Both the position numbers and the translations under genes were made by a program. From NCBI GenBank assembly GCA_019420065.1, contig JAHZHX010000005.1, positions 1-30,210 on the forward strand: a DNA stretch of 30,210 nt. Direction: 5' to 3'. The notes beneath the pieces are model-generated. The model was not told the origin of the DNA. It saw only the letters and a program-made list of their open reading frames with translations, and ran no database searches. The stretch comes from Clostridiales bacterium. Lineage in GTDB: Bacteria; Bacillota; Clostridia; Christensenellales; Aristaeellaceae. Shown in pieces: positions 1 through 7,682 of the stretch. The first letter of the stretch is position 1, and each line of letters opens with the position of its first letter.

Positions 1-108
1 GACTGGCAGAGGCTGAGAAAGTCTGCAAGGCAAGGAAACGAGCTTGCAGATAAGGAAGCTTACACAGACGTAAGTGACCGCAATCCGCAAGTGAAGTTGA
101 CGCAGCAA

Positions 109-153
109 GCAAAAATTCCTTCGATTTTCTCTTTCTTTCGAAGGAATTTTTGC
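109..153 (+). terminator. Rho-independent terminator or attenuator before the sugar transporter ATPase
   Basis: Positions 109-123 and 139-153 form a perfect 15-bp inverted repeat around a T-rich 15-base loop; the 3' arm contains a run of five T. It sits between whatever lies left of the window and the ATPase gene at 246. In this transporter class the solute-binding gene often comes first, so this could be a partial terminator that keeps ATPase and permease expression lower, but the upstream gene is not visible. Bases 1-108 hold no gene I can support; one frame closes at a TAA at 51-53 and could be the tail of a truncated product. Confidence 0.7.
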
Positions 154-179
154 GTTTGCGGGCTTTGTCAGCACTCTGG

Positions 180-204
180 GGCCATGATGGTATTCGTCAT
201 GGCC
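180..204 (+). other. Short stem-loop in the leader of the ATPase gene
   Basis: Positions 180-187 and 197-204 are an 8-bp inverted repeat (GCCATGA core) with a 9-base loop, about 26 bases before the Shine-Dalgarno sequence. It has no T-run, so it is not a terminator. It could stabilise the downstream mRNA or be a protein-binding site; nothing in the sequence decides. Confidence 0.3.
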
Positions 205-245
205 TGCTTTCGTAACAGCATGCCACACGAAGGGAGCGCAGATGC

Positions 246-1757
246 ATGTCTATCTCCATGCGCAGCATCCATAAATCCTTTGGTGCCAACCAAGTGCTTA
301 AAAACGTCAGCCTCAGCCTGGAAAACGGCGAAATTCGCGCCCTGATTGGTGAGAACGGCGCCGGAAAAAGCACGCTGATGAACATTTTGGGCGGCGTTTT
401 GCAGCCCGACGCGGGCGAGATTGTGCTCGACGGACAAAAGCGGACCTTTCTTTGCCCGCATGATTCTATGGTCGCCGGCATCGCTTTTATCCACCAGGAG
501 CTGAACCTGGTCAACGATCTGAGCATCTATGAAAATCTTTTTATCGGTCGCGAGCGCAAGCGCTGCGGCTTTCTTGATCGTAAAACAATGATTGAGGAAA
601 CGGCGCGGGTATTGCGACGCATGGAAGTGGATATCGATCCCCGCGCCATGGTGCGGGATCTGGACGCCTCCTATAAACAAATTATCGAAATTGCACGCGC
701 GCTGCTGATGCAGGCCACCACCATTATCATGGACGAACCGACTACCTCACTGACCGAGGTGGAGATCGCGCGCGTTTTCAATATGATGCGAACGCTGAAA
801 AAGCAAAACGTATCCATCATCTTTATCTCCCACAAGCTGCGGGAGGTGCTGGAAATATGCGATACCTTTACCGTCCTGCGCGACGGCGTGGCCGTCAAAA
901 CCGGCGTGGTCCGCGAAGCGACCGAGCTTTCTCTGGCGCGTGATATGGTAGGGCATGACGTACGCACCCAGCAGCTGGGACTGGGGCTGCAGCCTGGCGC
1001 CGAAGCGCTGCGCGTGGAGCATCTTTGCTGGCGGCATGCCTTCCGGCAAATTTCATTTTCCCTGCGTTATGGCGAAATCTTAGGCGTAACGGGGCTGCTC
1101 GGCGATGGCCGCAGCGAGCTGTTCCAGACCATTTTCGGCTGCAATCCCGATTACGAAGGCAGCATTTATCTGGATGGCCGGCGCGCGAAGCTGCGCGATA
1201 CCACCGCCGCATACCGCGCCGGTATTGGCTATGTTCCCCGCGACCGCAAGGAAAACGGCATCATCAAGGACATGTCCATCCTGCACAACGGTTCCATCGT
1301 CACCATTGGCGAGCTTGCCCATCCCCTGATTAACGGCCGTCGTGAAAAAGCCGCCATGGCGCAGGAAATCACCCATTTGTCCATCAAAACCGGCGACGTA
1401 TCGGACGGCATCAACAGCCTGTCCGGCGGCAACCAGCAAAAGGTTGTTCTGGCCAAATGGCTGCTGGCGCATCCGCGCATCCTCATTTTTGACAATCCCA
1501 CCCAGGGCGTGGATGTGGGCGCAAAGGAAGAAATCTATGACATTATTCTCCGTCTGGCACGCGAAGGCGTTGCGGTCGTGATCCTCTCCAGCGAAGCGCA
1601 GGAAATTATCCGCCTTTGCTCCCGCACGCTGGTAATGTATCATGGCGAAATCTGCGGCGAGCTGCGCGGCGAAGAAATGAACGAGCACCATATCATGGTG
1701 CTGGCAACCGGCGGCAGCATTGCCGCCAAACAGACAAAGGAGGCGCCGCTGGCATGA
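246..1757 (+). CDS. Sugar ABC transporter ATP-binding protein, RbsA/MglA type
   Basis: A 503-residue protein with two fused nucleotide-binding domains, the usual architecture and length for ATPases of ribose/galactose-type importers; it powers uptake through the permease encoded next. The first half has Walker A GENGAGKST (about residues 35-43) and Walker B IIMDEPTT (about 160-167). The second half has the degenerate P-loop typical of this family (GLLGDGRSE) and the signature LSGGNQQKV. Oddly, the second Walker B reads FDNPTQGVDVG, with Asn where Glu is normal. The start at 246 is preceded by AGGGAG at 231-236 with 9-base spacing. The stop overlaps the permease start (ATGA), so the two are translationally coupled. 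The substrate cannot be read from sequence; a carbohydrate is likely from the family and from the adjacent sugar oxidoreductase. Confidence 0.93.
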   Translation: MSISMRSIHKSFGANQVLKNVSLSLENGEIRALIGENGAGKSTLMNILGGVLQPDAGEIVLDGQKRTFLCPHDSMVAGIAFIHQELNLVNDLSIYENLFIGRERKRCGFLDRKTMIEETARVLRRMEVDIDPRAMVRDLDASYKQIIEIARALLMQATTIIMDEPTTSLTEVEIARVFNMMRTLKKQNVSIIFISHKLREVLEICDTFTVLRDGVAVKTGVVREATELSLARDMVGHDVRTQQLGLGLQPGAEALRVEHLCWRHAFRQISFSLRYGEILGVTGLLGDGRSELFQTIFGCNPDYEGSIYLDGRRAKLRDTTAAYRAGIGYVPRDRKENGIIKDMSILHNGSIVTIGELAHPLINGRREKAAMAQEITHLSIKTGDVSDGINSLSGGNQQKVVLAKWLLAHPRILIFDNPTQGVDVGAKEEIYDIILRLAREGVAVVILSSEAQEIIRLCSRTLVMYHGEICGELRGEEMNEHHIMVLATGGSIAAKQTKEAPLA

Positions 1758-3508
1758 AAACATCCAAAATCATCGGCATTATCGCGCTTGTTCTTGCATT
1801 GATTGTATTGGCGTCCGGCATCGTCGGCAGACTCACCCGCGGCAGCGACGCATTGCGCGAAGCCGCGGCGCAGGCCAGCGCGATTGAAGCGCACCAGCGG
1901 GCCGTCAGCAAAACCGCTCCCGCGGCCGTCAAAAAAGCGGATACCGCCGCCAGCGGCGCGCAAAGCGCGGCGGCCGACGCGGAAAAGGCCCTGGAGAATA
2001 TCCGCCAACTGGACGAACGTTTTGCTGGAGAAAGCACAGGCGACAAGGTCATCGACGCGCTGCGTGCCGCCGGAGCAAGCAGCATGGCGGATCAGCTGAC
2101 GCTGGAATACTATACCGCCCAGTATGCCGCCGCCTTCAAAGCCGTTGCCGGCGCGGAAAGCAAGCTGATTTCCGCCATCGATGGCATTATTTCCGTATAT
2201 AACGGCATCGAAACGGCATATGAACTGCCGACGCTTGAAAAAAGCAGCGAAGCGGCCTGCGATACCCCAACGGCATGCCGCGAGGCGACAGAAAACCTGA
2301 CGCAGCGTGCTGCCGCGCTTGTTGCCATTTCCCACGACATTCAGGCGGCAGCGCAGGAGGCCGCCGCAAAAGCCGCTGAAATCAGCGCCGCCGACAGTCT
2401 CCCGCTTGGCATGCGTCTGCGGCTTCTGCTTGGCAACAGCTCCATCGGCGTTCTTTTTACCGGCGTTGTTTTGCTGGCCCTTGCCCTCATCCTGCTGCTG
2501 GGCGCCGGCAAATTTACCGCCGCCTGGAAAAAATACCCGATTTTTTCCACCTTCACCGCCCTGGTCGTGCTGCTTGTCATTCAGGTCTACGCCTTGGGCT
2601 TCAAGTTTGATACCATCGGTCAGTGGGCTTCCTACTGGCTGAACAATATGCTCAACGTTCTGCGCTCCAACTCCTCGGTAGGCATGATCGCGCTGGGCAT
2701 GACGCTGGTCATCATCACCGGCGGCATCGACCTGGCCGTAGGCTCCACCCTGGCCGGCGTCGCCACCGTGGTGATGGTGCTGCTGGACGTATCGGCCAAT
2801 GGCGCGCTGGCCAACGCCGGCGTGACCGGCTGGCCAAACTACCTCATTGCGATCGCCGCCGGTCTGCTTTCCGGCGTGGGCGTGGGCCTGCTGACCGGCC
2901 TTGGCGTTACAAAAGGGCGCGTTCCTCCCTTCATTATTACGCTGGGCGTGATGAACATTGTCCGCTCCGTTGCGCAGTACTTTACCAAGGGTTATAAGGT
3001 GGAAGTGCCCAAAGCCTTCCAGGTGCTGGCCAATGCCGAAATCGGCGGGCAGATGCTGCTGCCCATTATTTACTGGCTGGTACTGGCCGTCATCATGTAT
3101 ATCATCGCCAAGCACACCGCTTTTGGCCGTCATATATACGCCGTCGGTTCCAACGAGCGCACCAGCCGCCTTTCGGGCATCAACGTTGACCGGGTCAAAA
3201 TGGGCGTATACGCTTTGATGGGACTGATCGTTGCCATTGCCGCCATCACCCAGGTTGCGCGCCTGCGCGGCGTGGACGTTGCCAGCGCCGGTTCCGGTTA
3301 TGAAATGAATGCCATCGCCGCCGTTGTCGTCGGCGGCACCAGCATGGCGGGAGGCCGCGGTTCTATTGAAGGCACGGTGCTTGGCGTGCTGATTATCGGC
3401 ATTATGAACAACCTGCTGGTGCTGCTGGGAATCGACGCTTTCCTGGCCAACGCCTTTACCGGCGCGATCATCATTTGCGCGGTGCTCATGCAGCGCAAGA
3501 ATAAATAA
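1754..3508 (+). CDS. Sugar ABC transporter permease, RbsC family, with extra N-terminal extracytoplasmic domain
   Basis: The protein has 584 residues; ordinary RbsC-type permeases have about 320. Residues from about 260 onward are a canonical BPD_transp_2 permease with several membrane helices, the motif ITGGIDLAVGS (about 321-331) and the late Gly-rich loop VVGGTSMAGGRG. In front lies an added module: a membrane helix (about 5-24), about 200 residues of Ala-rich, mostly helical sequence that should face outside, and a second membrane helix (about 232-250). This resembles the layout of a helical sensor or docking domain, but I do not recognise it. The start at 1754 has AAGGAGG upstream and overlaps the ATPase stop. 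An ATG-free in-frame extension further left is overlap with the ATPase gene and is discounted. Confidence 0.9.
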   Translation: MKTSKIIGIIALVLALIVLASGIVGRLTRGSDALREAAAQASAIEAHQRAVSKTAPAAVKKADTAASGAQSAAADAEKALENIRQLDERFAGESTGDKVIDALRAAGASSMADQLTLEYYTAQYAAAFKAVAGAESKLISAIDGIISVYNGIETAYELPTLEKSSEAACDTPTACREATENLTQRAAALVAISHDIQAAAQEAAAKAAEISAADSLPLGMRLRLLLGNSSIGVLFTGVVLLALALILLLGAGKFTAAWKKYPIFSTFTALVVLLVIQVYALGFKFDTIGQWASYWLNNMLNVLRSNSSVGMIALGMTLVIITGGIDLAVGSTLAGVATVVMVLLDVSANGALANAGVTGWPNYLIAIAAGLLSGVGVGLLTGLGVTKGRVPPFIITLGVMNIVRSVAQYFTKGYKVEVPKAFQVLANAEIGGQMLLPIIYWLVLAVIMYIIAKHTAFGRHIYAVGSNERTSRLSGINVDRVKMGVYALMGLIVAIAAITQVARLRGVDVASAGSGYEMNAIAAVVVGGTSMAGGRGSIEGTVLGVLIIGIMNNLLVLLGIDAFLANAFTGAIIICAVLMQRKNK

Positions 3509-3530
3509 TTCATGACAGGAGGACAGCCGC

Positions 3531-4586
3531 ATGGAAAAGCTGCGGGTTGGGATCATTGGCTGCGGGCAGATCTGCCGCATTCGACACGCGCCTGAATACC
3601 AAGAAAACGACCGTTGTGAGATTGTAGGATTCTACGATATTGACCCCGTCCGTAGCCAGGCGATGAGCGCTGCCTTTGGCGGAAAAGCGTTTTCCAGCCT
3701 GGACGACATGTTTTCCGCCGGCGTAAACGCCGTAAGCGTTTGCAGCGCCAATACCGATCACCGGCGTTCTACCGTGATGGCGCTGGAGCACGGCTGCGAT
3801 GTGCTGTGCGAAAAGCCGCTGGGCGTTTTGCGGGAGGATTGTGAAGAAATGCTGGAAGCCGCCTGCCGTACCGGCAGGCGATTGCTGGCCGGGCATAACC
3901 AGCGCATGGCTCCCGCCCACAGGGAAGCGCGCCGCTTGATTGCCGAGGGCGCTATTGGCAGGATCCTCACTTTTCATACAACCTTTGGGCATGCCGGGCC
4001 GGAGAACTGGACCGGGCAACCCAACCCATGGTTTTTTCACCGTGACAAAGCCGTGCTGGGCGTTGCAGCCGACCTGGGCATCCACAAAATCGACCTGTAC
4101 AATTACCTGACCGGCGACGTTGTGACACATGCCTCCGCCTATCTGACCACGCTGGATAAAAAAACGCCGGATGGTTTGCCCATCCAGGTGGATGACAACG
4201 CGCTTTTTATCCTGCGTACCCAGGGCGGCGCAGTCGGAGCCGCCCACGCCAGCTGGACATTTTATGGTCAGGAAGACAACTCCACGATTCTGTATGGGAC
4301 AAAAGGCGTCATGAAGCTGTTTGCCGACCCCGAATATGCCATTGTGATTGAGCGCCCCGACGGGCAGATCGAGAAATACGCCATTGACAAAATCGCGACC
4401 AATGCCGAGCAAAAAGCGGGAAAGCATCGCAATACCGGCGTAATCAACGAATTTGTGGACGCCGTCCTCACCGGCCGCCCCTCCTGCCTGGACGTCAAGG
4501 AGATCATCCATGCCATGCGCGTGGTGTTTGCCGCCATCCGCTCCGAAAGCGAAGGACGTTCGATTTTCATCAAGCAAAGCCTGTAA
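3531..4586 (+). CDS. Gfo/Idh/MocA family NAD(P)-dependent oxidoreductase
   Basis: The 351-residue length fits the family, which oxidises or reduces sugars, inositols and related polyols in the cytosol. Visible features are the N-terminal Rossmann motif GIIGCGQI (residues 8-15), the family hallmark CEKPLGV (Lys needed for catalysis in characterised members) near residue 93, and the DLGIHKIDLYNYL segment whose His is the usual active-site residue. The start follows AGGAGG at 3519-3524, 22 bases after the permease stop, so it belongs to the transporter operon and probably acts on the imported sugar. Members differ widely in substrate, so no specific enzyme name is justified. Confidence 0.92.
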   Translation: MEKLRVGIIGCGQICRIRHAPEYQENDRCEIVGFYDIDPVRSQAMSAAFGGKAFSSLDDMFSAGVNAVSVCSANTDHRRSTVMALEHGCDVLCEKPLGVLREDCEEMLEAACRTGRRLLAGHNQRMAPAHREARRLIAEGAIGRILTFHTTFGHAGPENWTGQPNPWFFHRDKAVLGVAADLGIHKIDLYNYLTGDVVTHASAYLTTLDKKTPDGLPIQVDDNALFILRTQGGAVGAAHASWTFYGQEDNSTILYGTKGVMKLFADPEYAIVIERPDGQIEKYAIDKIATNAEQKAGKHRNTGVINEFVDAVLTGRPSCLDVKEIIHAMRVVFAAIRSESEGRSIFIKQSL

Positions 4587-4611
4587 AATTTTTCCCGGCA
4601 GCAAATTTTAC

Positions 4612-4640
4612 TTGAAATTTGCGTTGGAGTTTGCTATACT
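4612..4640 (+). promoter_or_regulatory. Sigma-A promoter of the SRP RNA gene
   Basis: TTGAAA at 4612-4617 and TATACT at 4635-4640 are separated by 17 bases. The -10 box ends seven bases before the mature 5' stem of the SRP RNA, exactly where a start for that RNA is expected. Confidence 0.8.
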
Positions 4641-4646
4641 ATAAAA

Positions 4647-4755
4647 GCTACGCATCGGGTCCCGTGCGATATCATGGCGTGAATCTTGTCAGGTCCGGAA
4701 GGAAGCAGCAATAAGCGCATTTTGGTATGTGCCGCGGGAGCGCCCGGTGCGTAGT
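4647..4755 (+). ncRNA. ffs: Signal recognition particle RNA, small bacterial type (4.5S-like)
   Basis: The conserved domain IV core GTCAGGTCCGGAAGGAAGCA lies at about 4688-4707, with the GGAA tetraloop and the asymmetric internal loop (AGCAGCA side) that bind Ffh. The ends pair: 4648-4659 with 4743-4754 form a 12-bp closing helix with one G-U pair. The roughly 109-base size indicates the short form without an Alu domain, unlike the long scRNA of Bacillus. It works with Ffh and FtsY in co-translational targeting of membrane and secreted proteins. It has its own promoter and terminator. Confidence 0.95.
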
Positions 4756-4773
4756 ATTTTTTCGCCACATTAC

Positions 4774-4815
4774 AAAATCTCTCCGTTGCCCGGCGGACAG
4801 CGGAGAGATTTTTTA
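4774..4815. terminator. Bidirectional terminator between SRP RNA and the solute-binding protein gene
   Basis: A 12-bp inverted repeat (4774-4785 and 4801-4812) with a 15-base GC-rich loop is followed by a T-run through 4815 on the plus strand and is flanked by an A-run that gives a T-run on the minus strand. It can end the SRP RNA transcript and the convergent minus-strand operon, whose last stop codon is at 4819-4821. Confidence 0.8.
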
Positions 4816-4818
4816 TTA

Positions 4819-6390
4819 TCATTTTTTGAACTTTTCAATCCCGCGCAGCACCTGCGGCTCGCGCACGTCGCGTGCATCAGTAAACATTTCGCGGGTCAGA
4901 ATCGCTCCGTTGCGATAATACAGGCAAACCAGCGGACAGTCTTCCCAGAACAGCTCCTGAATCTGTTGCAGTGTTTGAGAATAGGCGGCAAAGTCCTGCG
5001 CGGCGCGCAGGGTATTGAACAGCTTATCCATATCCGAGGACTTATAGCGCATATAGTTACAGCTGTTGCCGGAAATAAGCAGGTAGCCCGGATCAGGCGT
5101 ATTATCAATATTAAACGCCGCCAAACACAGATCAAAGGAACCCGCCTTCAGCCGTTCCGCAACGGTTTTATAGGTAAGCGTTTCTACCTTGCACTCGATC
5201 CCCGCTTCAAGCAGCAAATCAGCAATGCGGTTGGCCACCTCCACGCGCACAGAGTTGTCCTGTTCTTCGTACACGTAAAAGCGCAAATGCAGGTTGGCCA
5301 CCTTATCGTCAATGACCTTGGTGCGCACGCCGTCTCCATTAAACGTGCTCCAGCCTGCCTCGTCCAGCAGTTCCATGGCCTTTTGCTTGTTGTATTCCTG
5401 CTCATTATCGCTGTTCCAATAGGTCCAGGTGCCGGGGATCAGCGGCGTATCCGTGCGCGTCACCATACCATAATACACATTATGCACAATATCGTCCAAA
5501 TCCAGCAGATAGCGGATCGCCCTGCGCACGCGCACATCGCTCAGTTCCCGCGCGTTGTTGTTCATCAGCAGCGTTTCAAGCTGCGTGGTTCTAAAGTCAA
5601 TATTATACGAGTTTACGCCGCTGCGGTACTGCGCCGCCGTAATCGCCCGCGTCAGCACCGCGTCCACATTGCTGTATTCATAGGCCGAAATCAGTTCGCG
5701 GTTCGTACTGAAAAAATTCACCAGGATCTGCCGGTAATACGGCAGATTCTGCCACCAGTTCGTATTCGCGGAAAGCAGCATATAAACCGTTGGCTCCAGC
5801 ATGTCCAGATAGTAAGGCCCGGTGCCTACCGGATTATCCGCCTGCACCTCGCCGGCTTTCAGGATGGGAAACGTCATCGCGTACAAAAATCCGTAATTGG
5901 CGCGGTTGGTCTCGATAACCACGGTTTGATTGTCGCTCGCCTTGATCGATTTAACGAAATATTTCAGCGAAGCATAGCGCCCCTGCCCGTCGGCAGCCAA
6001 ACGCAGGATCTCCTCAACCGTCGCCACAACGTCATATGCGGTCAGCGGCGTACCGTCATGAAACGTCACCCCGCTGCGCAGATAAAAATACCAGCTTTTC
6101 CCATTAGAAGACACGGCGTAACGCTCCGCCAGACAGTTCTGCGGCTGATAGGCGTCGTCCAGATACATCAGCCCTTCATACATCAGATCCGTCAGGGACA
6201 TGAACTCGCGTTCTACCGGCGTAAGCGGATTTACGCGCGTGGTCGCCACGGAAATAATGCCGATATGCACGCCGGTATCGGTCATATATTCGGCCCCGGC
6301 CGGAAAAGCCGTGCCGGCAAGCAGCAGCACAAATGCCAAAAACAGCGCCAGCTTACTGCGCATCCGGGTAATAATGCTGATAATAGACCG
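4819..6390 (-). CDS. Peptide/nickel-type ABC transporter solute-binding protein (SBP family 5), secreted
   Basis: A 523-residue protein of the OppA/DppA family: after a hydrophobic signal segment (LALFLAFVLLLAG, about residues 15-27) comes the typical core, including the segments MYEGLMYLD, VTFHDGTPLTAYDV and NPVGTGPYY, and the alternating ligand-binding pattern to the end. It should bind a peptide or similar ligand outside the cell. The usual lipobox Cys is absent (LAGTAFPAGA), so it appears to be released by signal peptidase I instead of lipid-anchored. No permease or ATPase gene is nearby. The start at 6390 is chosen for the upstream AGGTGG; a start at 6363, overlapping the preceding stop by 11 bases, is also possible. 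It is the last gene of the polA operon. Confidence 0.85.
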   Translation of the reverse strand, partial: RSIISIITRMRSKLALFLAFVLLLAGTAFPAGAEYMTDTGVHIGIISVATTRVNPLTPVEREFMSLTDLMYEGLMYLDDAYQPQNCLAERYAVSSNGKSWYFYLRSGVTFHDGTPLTAYDVVATVEEILRLAADGQGRYASLKYFVKSIKASDNQTVVIETNRANYGFLYAMTFPILKAGEVQADNPVGTGPYYLDMLEPTVYMLLSANTNWWQNLPYYRQILVNFFSTNRELISAYEYSNVDAVLTRAITAAQYRSGVNSYNIDFRTTQLETLLMNNNARELSDVRVRRAIRYLLDLDDIVHNVYYGMVTRTDTPLIPGTWTYWNSDNEQEYNKQKAMELLDEAGWSTFNGDGVRTKVIDDKVANLHLRFYVYEEQDNSVRVEVANRIADLLLEAGIECKVETLTYKTVAERLKAGSFDLCLAAFNIDNTPDPGYLLISGNSCNYMRYKSSDMDKLFNTLRAAQDFAAYSQTLQQIQELFWEDCPLVCLYYRNGAILTREMFTDARDVREPQVLRGIEKFKK

Positions 6391-7078
6391 CATATGCGTC
6401 AACCACCTTTCCCGCGTAATAGCGCGTATCCTCCATGGGAATTTCCTCCACCTGCAAATGCGCAGGATCCTTCGCGTAATTCATCATCCACAATTTCACA
6501 TTGTTCGGCCCGGCATGATAGGCGCAAGCCATTTCCACCGGATCGCCGTTAAATATCCGGCTCAGATACCCCAGATACCAGCAGCCATAACGGATGTTCT
6601 GCTCCGGGTCGTACATATCGTCAAACTTTGCCGCTTCATCATTCAGATTGCGGCGTGCAAGCTCAAAGGTATCGGGCATGAGCTGCATCAGTCCTCGGGC
6701 GCCCACGCGGCTTTCCGCCGCCGGATCATAACTGCTCTCACGCAGGATCACCGCCGCAACATAGGCCGGATGAATGGCATTCTCCGCAGCATATTTTTCA
6801 ATCCAGTCTCGATAGGCTACCGTATGCCGCGCCACCAGACGCTCGTATGCCGCCGCTTCTTCCTGCCGCTGCCGCTCCAGGCGCTTTCTGTTGCCGCGCG
6901 CGATTCCCAGCGCCAAAATGGCAATCAGCAATAAAAGTGCCAGCACAATGACCGTGCGCACGGGAAATCCGCCTTTTTCCATACGCTTTTGCGGCTTTTT
7001 AGGTGCTTTTGCTCCCGCCTGCGTATGCCTCTCGCTGCGCCGTTTGCGCTGCGAGACCACCGTATCCGTCTCAGTCAA
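6353..7078 (-). CDS. Membrane-anchored lytic transglycosylase (SLT domain)
   Basis: The 241-residue protein has a basic N-terminal tail, one membrane helix (about residues 40-60), a short charged linker rich in Arg, Glu and Gln, and a C-terminal SLT domain. The catalytic Glu is in LRESSYDP, followed by GARGLMQLMPDTF and the YHAGPNNVKLW motif, all hallmarks of Slt70-type enzymes that cleave peptidoglycan between MurNAc and GlcNAc. It should act outside the membrane. The start is a TTG at 7078, chosen because AAAGGAG lies just upstream and the start overlaps the coaE stop by eight bases; longer in-frame starts would run through coaE. The polA-coaE-transglycosylase order is common in Clostridia. 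Confidence 0.9.
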   Translation of the reverse strand: MTETDTVVSQRKRRSERHTQAGAKAPKKPQKRMEKGGFPVRTVIVLALLLLIAILALGIARGNRKRLERQRQEEAAAYERLVARHTVAYRDWIEKYAAENAIHPAYVAAVILRESSYDPAAESRVGARGLMQLMPDTFELARRNLNDEAAKFDDMYDPEQNIRYGCWYLGYLSRIFNGDPVEMACAYHAGPNNVKLWMMNYAKDPAHLQVEEIPMEDTRYYAGKVVDAYAVYYQHYYPDAQ

Positions 7079-7682
7079 AATGCAATCTCCTTTGCAAATC
7101 ACGCAATAACCCGCGCGCGCGCGCATGGGTGCCGCGCAAATTCCCCCCCGTGTCAATCAGGTGATCCGCACGCCGTTTTTTTTCGTCAAGCGGCTGCTGC
7201 GCCTGGATTCTTGCCATCGCCTGCCCGCGCGTTAAATGATCGCGCCGCATCAGCCTGCGCAGCTGTTCCCGCGGCGAAACATATACGCACCACACCTCGT
7301 CGCACAGCTGATCCATGCCGCACTCATACAAAAGCGGCACATCCCAGCCCACAATCCGCGCCTGGCTTTCCTGGGTTTCCCGCTGCATACGGGCAATGAC
7401 CAGCGGATGGATGATCGCTTCCAGCGCTGCGCGCGCCTGCGCGTCCTGAAAAACAATCTCGCCCAGCGCCCGGCGATCGAGCTTTTCCCCCTCAAACACC
7501 TGCCCGCCAAATGTTTCCCGAATCTTTGGCAGCGCTTCTCCGCCCTCGGCCGTCAGCGAACGGGAAATGGCGTCCGCATCCAGTACAGGCACCCCCATTG
7601 CGCGCAGCGCGCCGGCAACGTGCGTCTTTCCGCAGGCGATCCCCCCGGTCAATCCAATCACATATGGCTTATTTTGTTTCAT
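7071..7682 (-). CDS. coaE: Dephospho-CoA kinase
   Basis: The 203-residue protein matches the family in length and motifs: P-loop GLTGGIACGKTHVA (about residues 10-23), DADAISR for substrate binding, and the lid region with RRDHLTRGQAMARI and Q-rich segment. It phosphorylates the 3'-OH of dephospho-CoA, the last step of coenzyme A synthesis, in the cytosol. The start overlaps the end of polA by 14 bases and the stop overlaps the transglycosylase start, so the three genes are translated as one coupled unit. Confidence 0.95.
   Translation of the reverse strand: MKQNKPYVIGLTGGIACGKTHVAGALRAMGVPVLDADAISRSLTAEGGEALPKIRETFGGQVFEGEKLDRRALGEIVFQDAQARAALEAIIHPLVIARMQRETQESQARIVGWDVPLLYECGMDQLCDEVWCVYVSPREQLRRLMRRDHLTRGQAMARIQAQQPLDEKKRRADHLIDTGGNLRGTHARARGLLRDLQRRLHFD

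Noticed and set aside
1..245. CRISPR array, tRNA or insertion sequence near the left edge
   Set aside because: No spaced repeats, cloverleaf or transposase coding is present; the only structures are two hairpins.
1640..3580. Long minus-strand open frame of more than 600 codons antisense to the permease
   Set aside because: The plus-strand permease has clear family motifs and ribosome site; the antisense frame is a low-complexity shadow created by GC-rich codons.
4729..6552. Plus-strand 600-codon frame over the SRP RNA and solute-binding protein
   Set aside because: It starts inside the SRP RNA gene and is antisense to a well-supported protein; no family similarity is seen.
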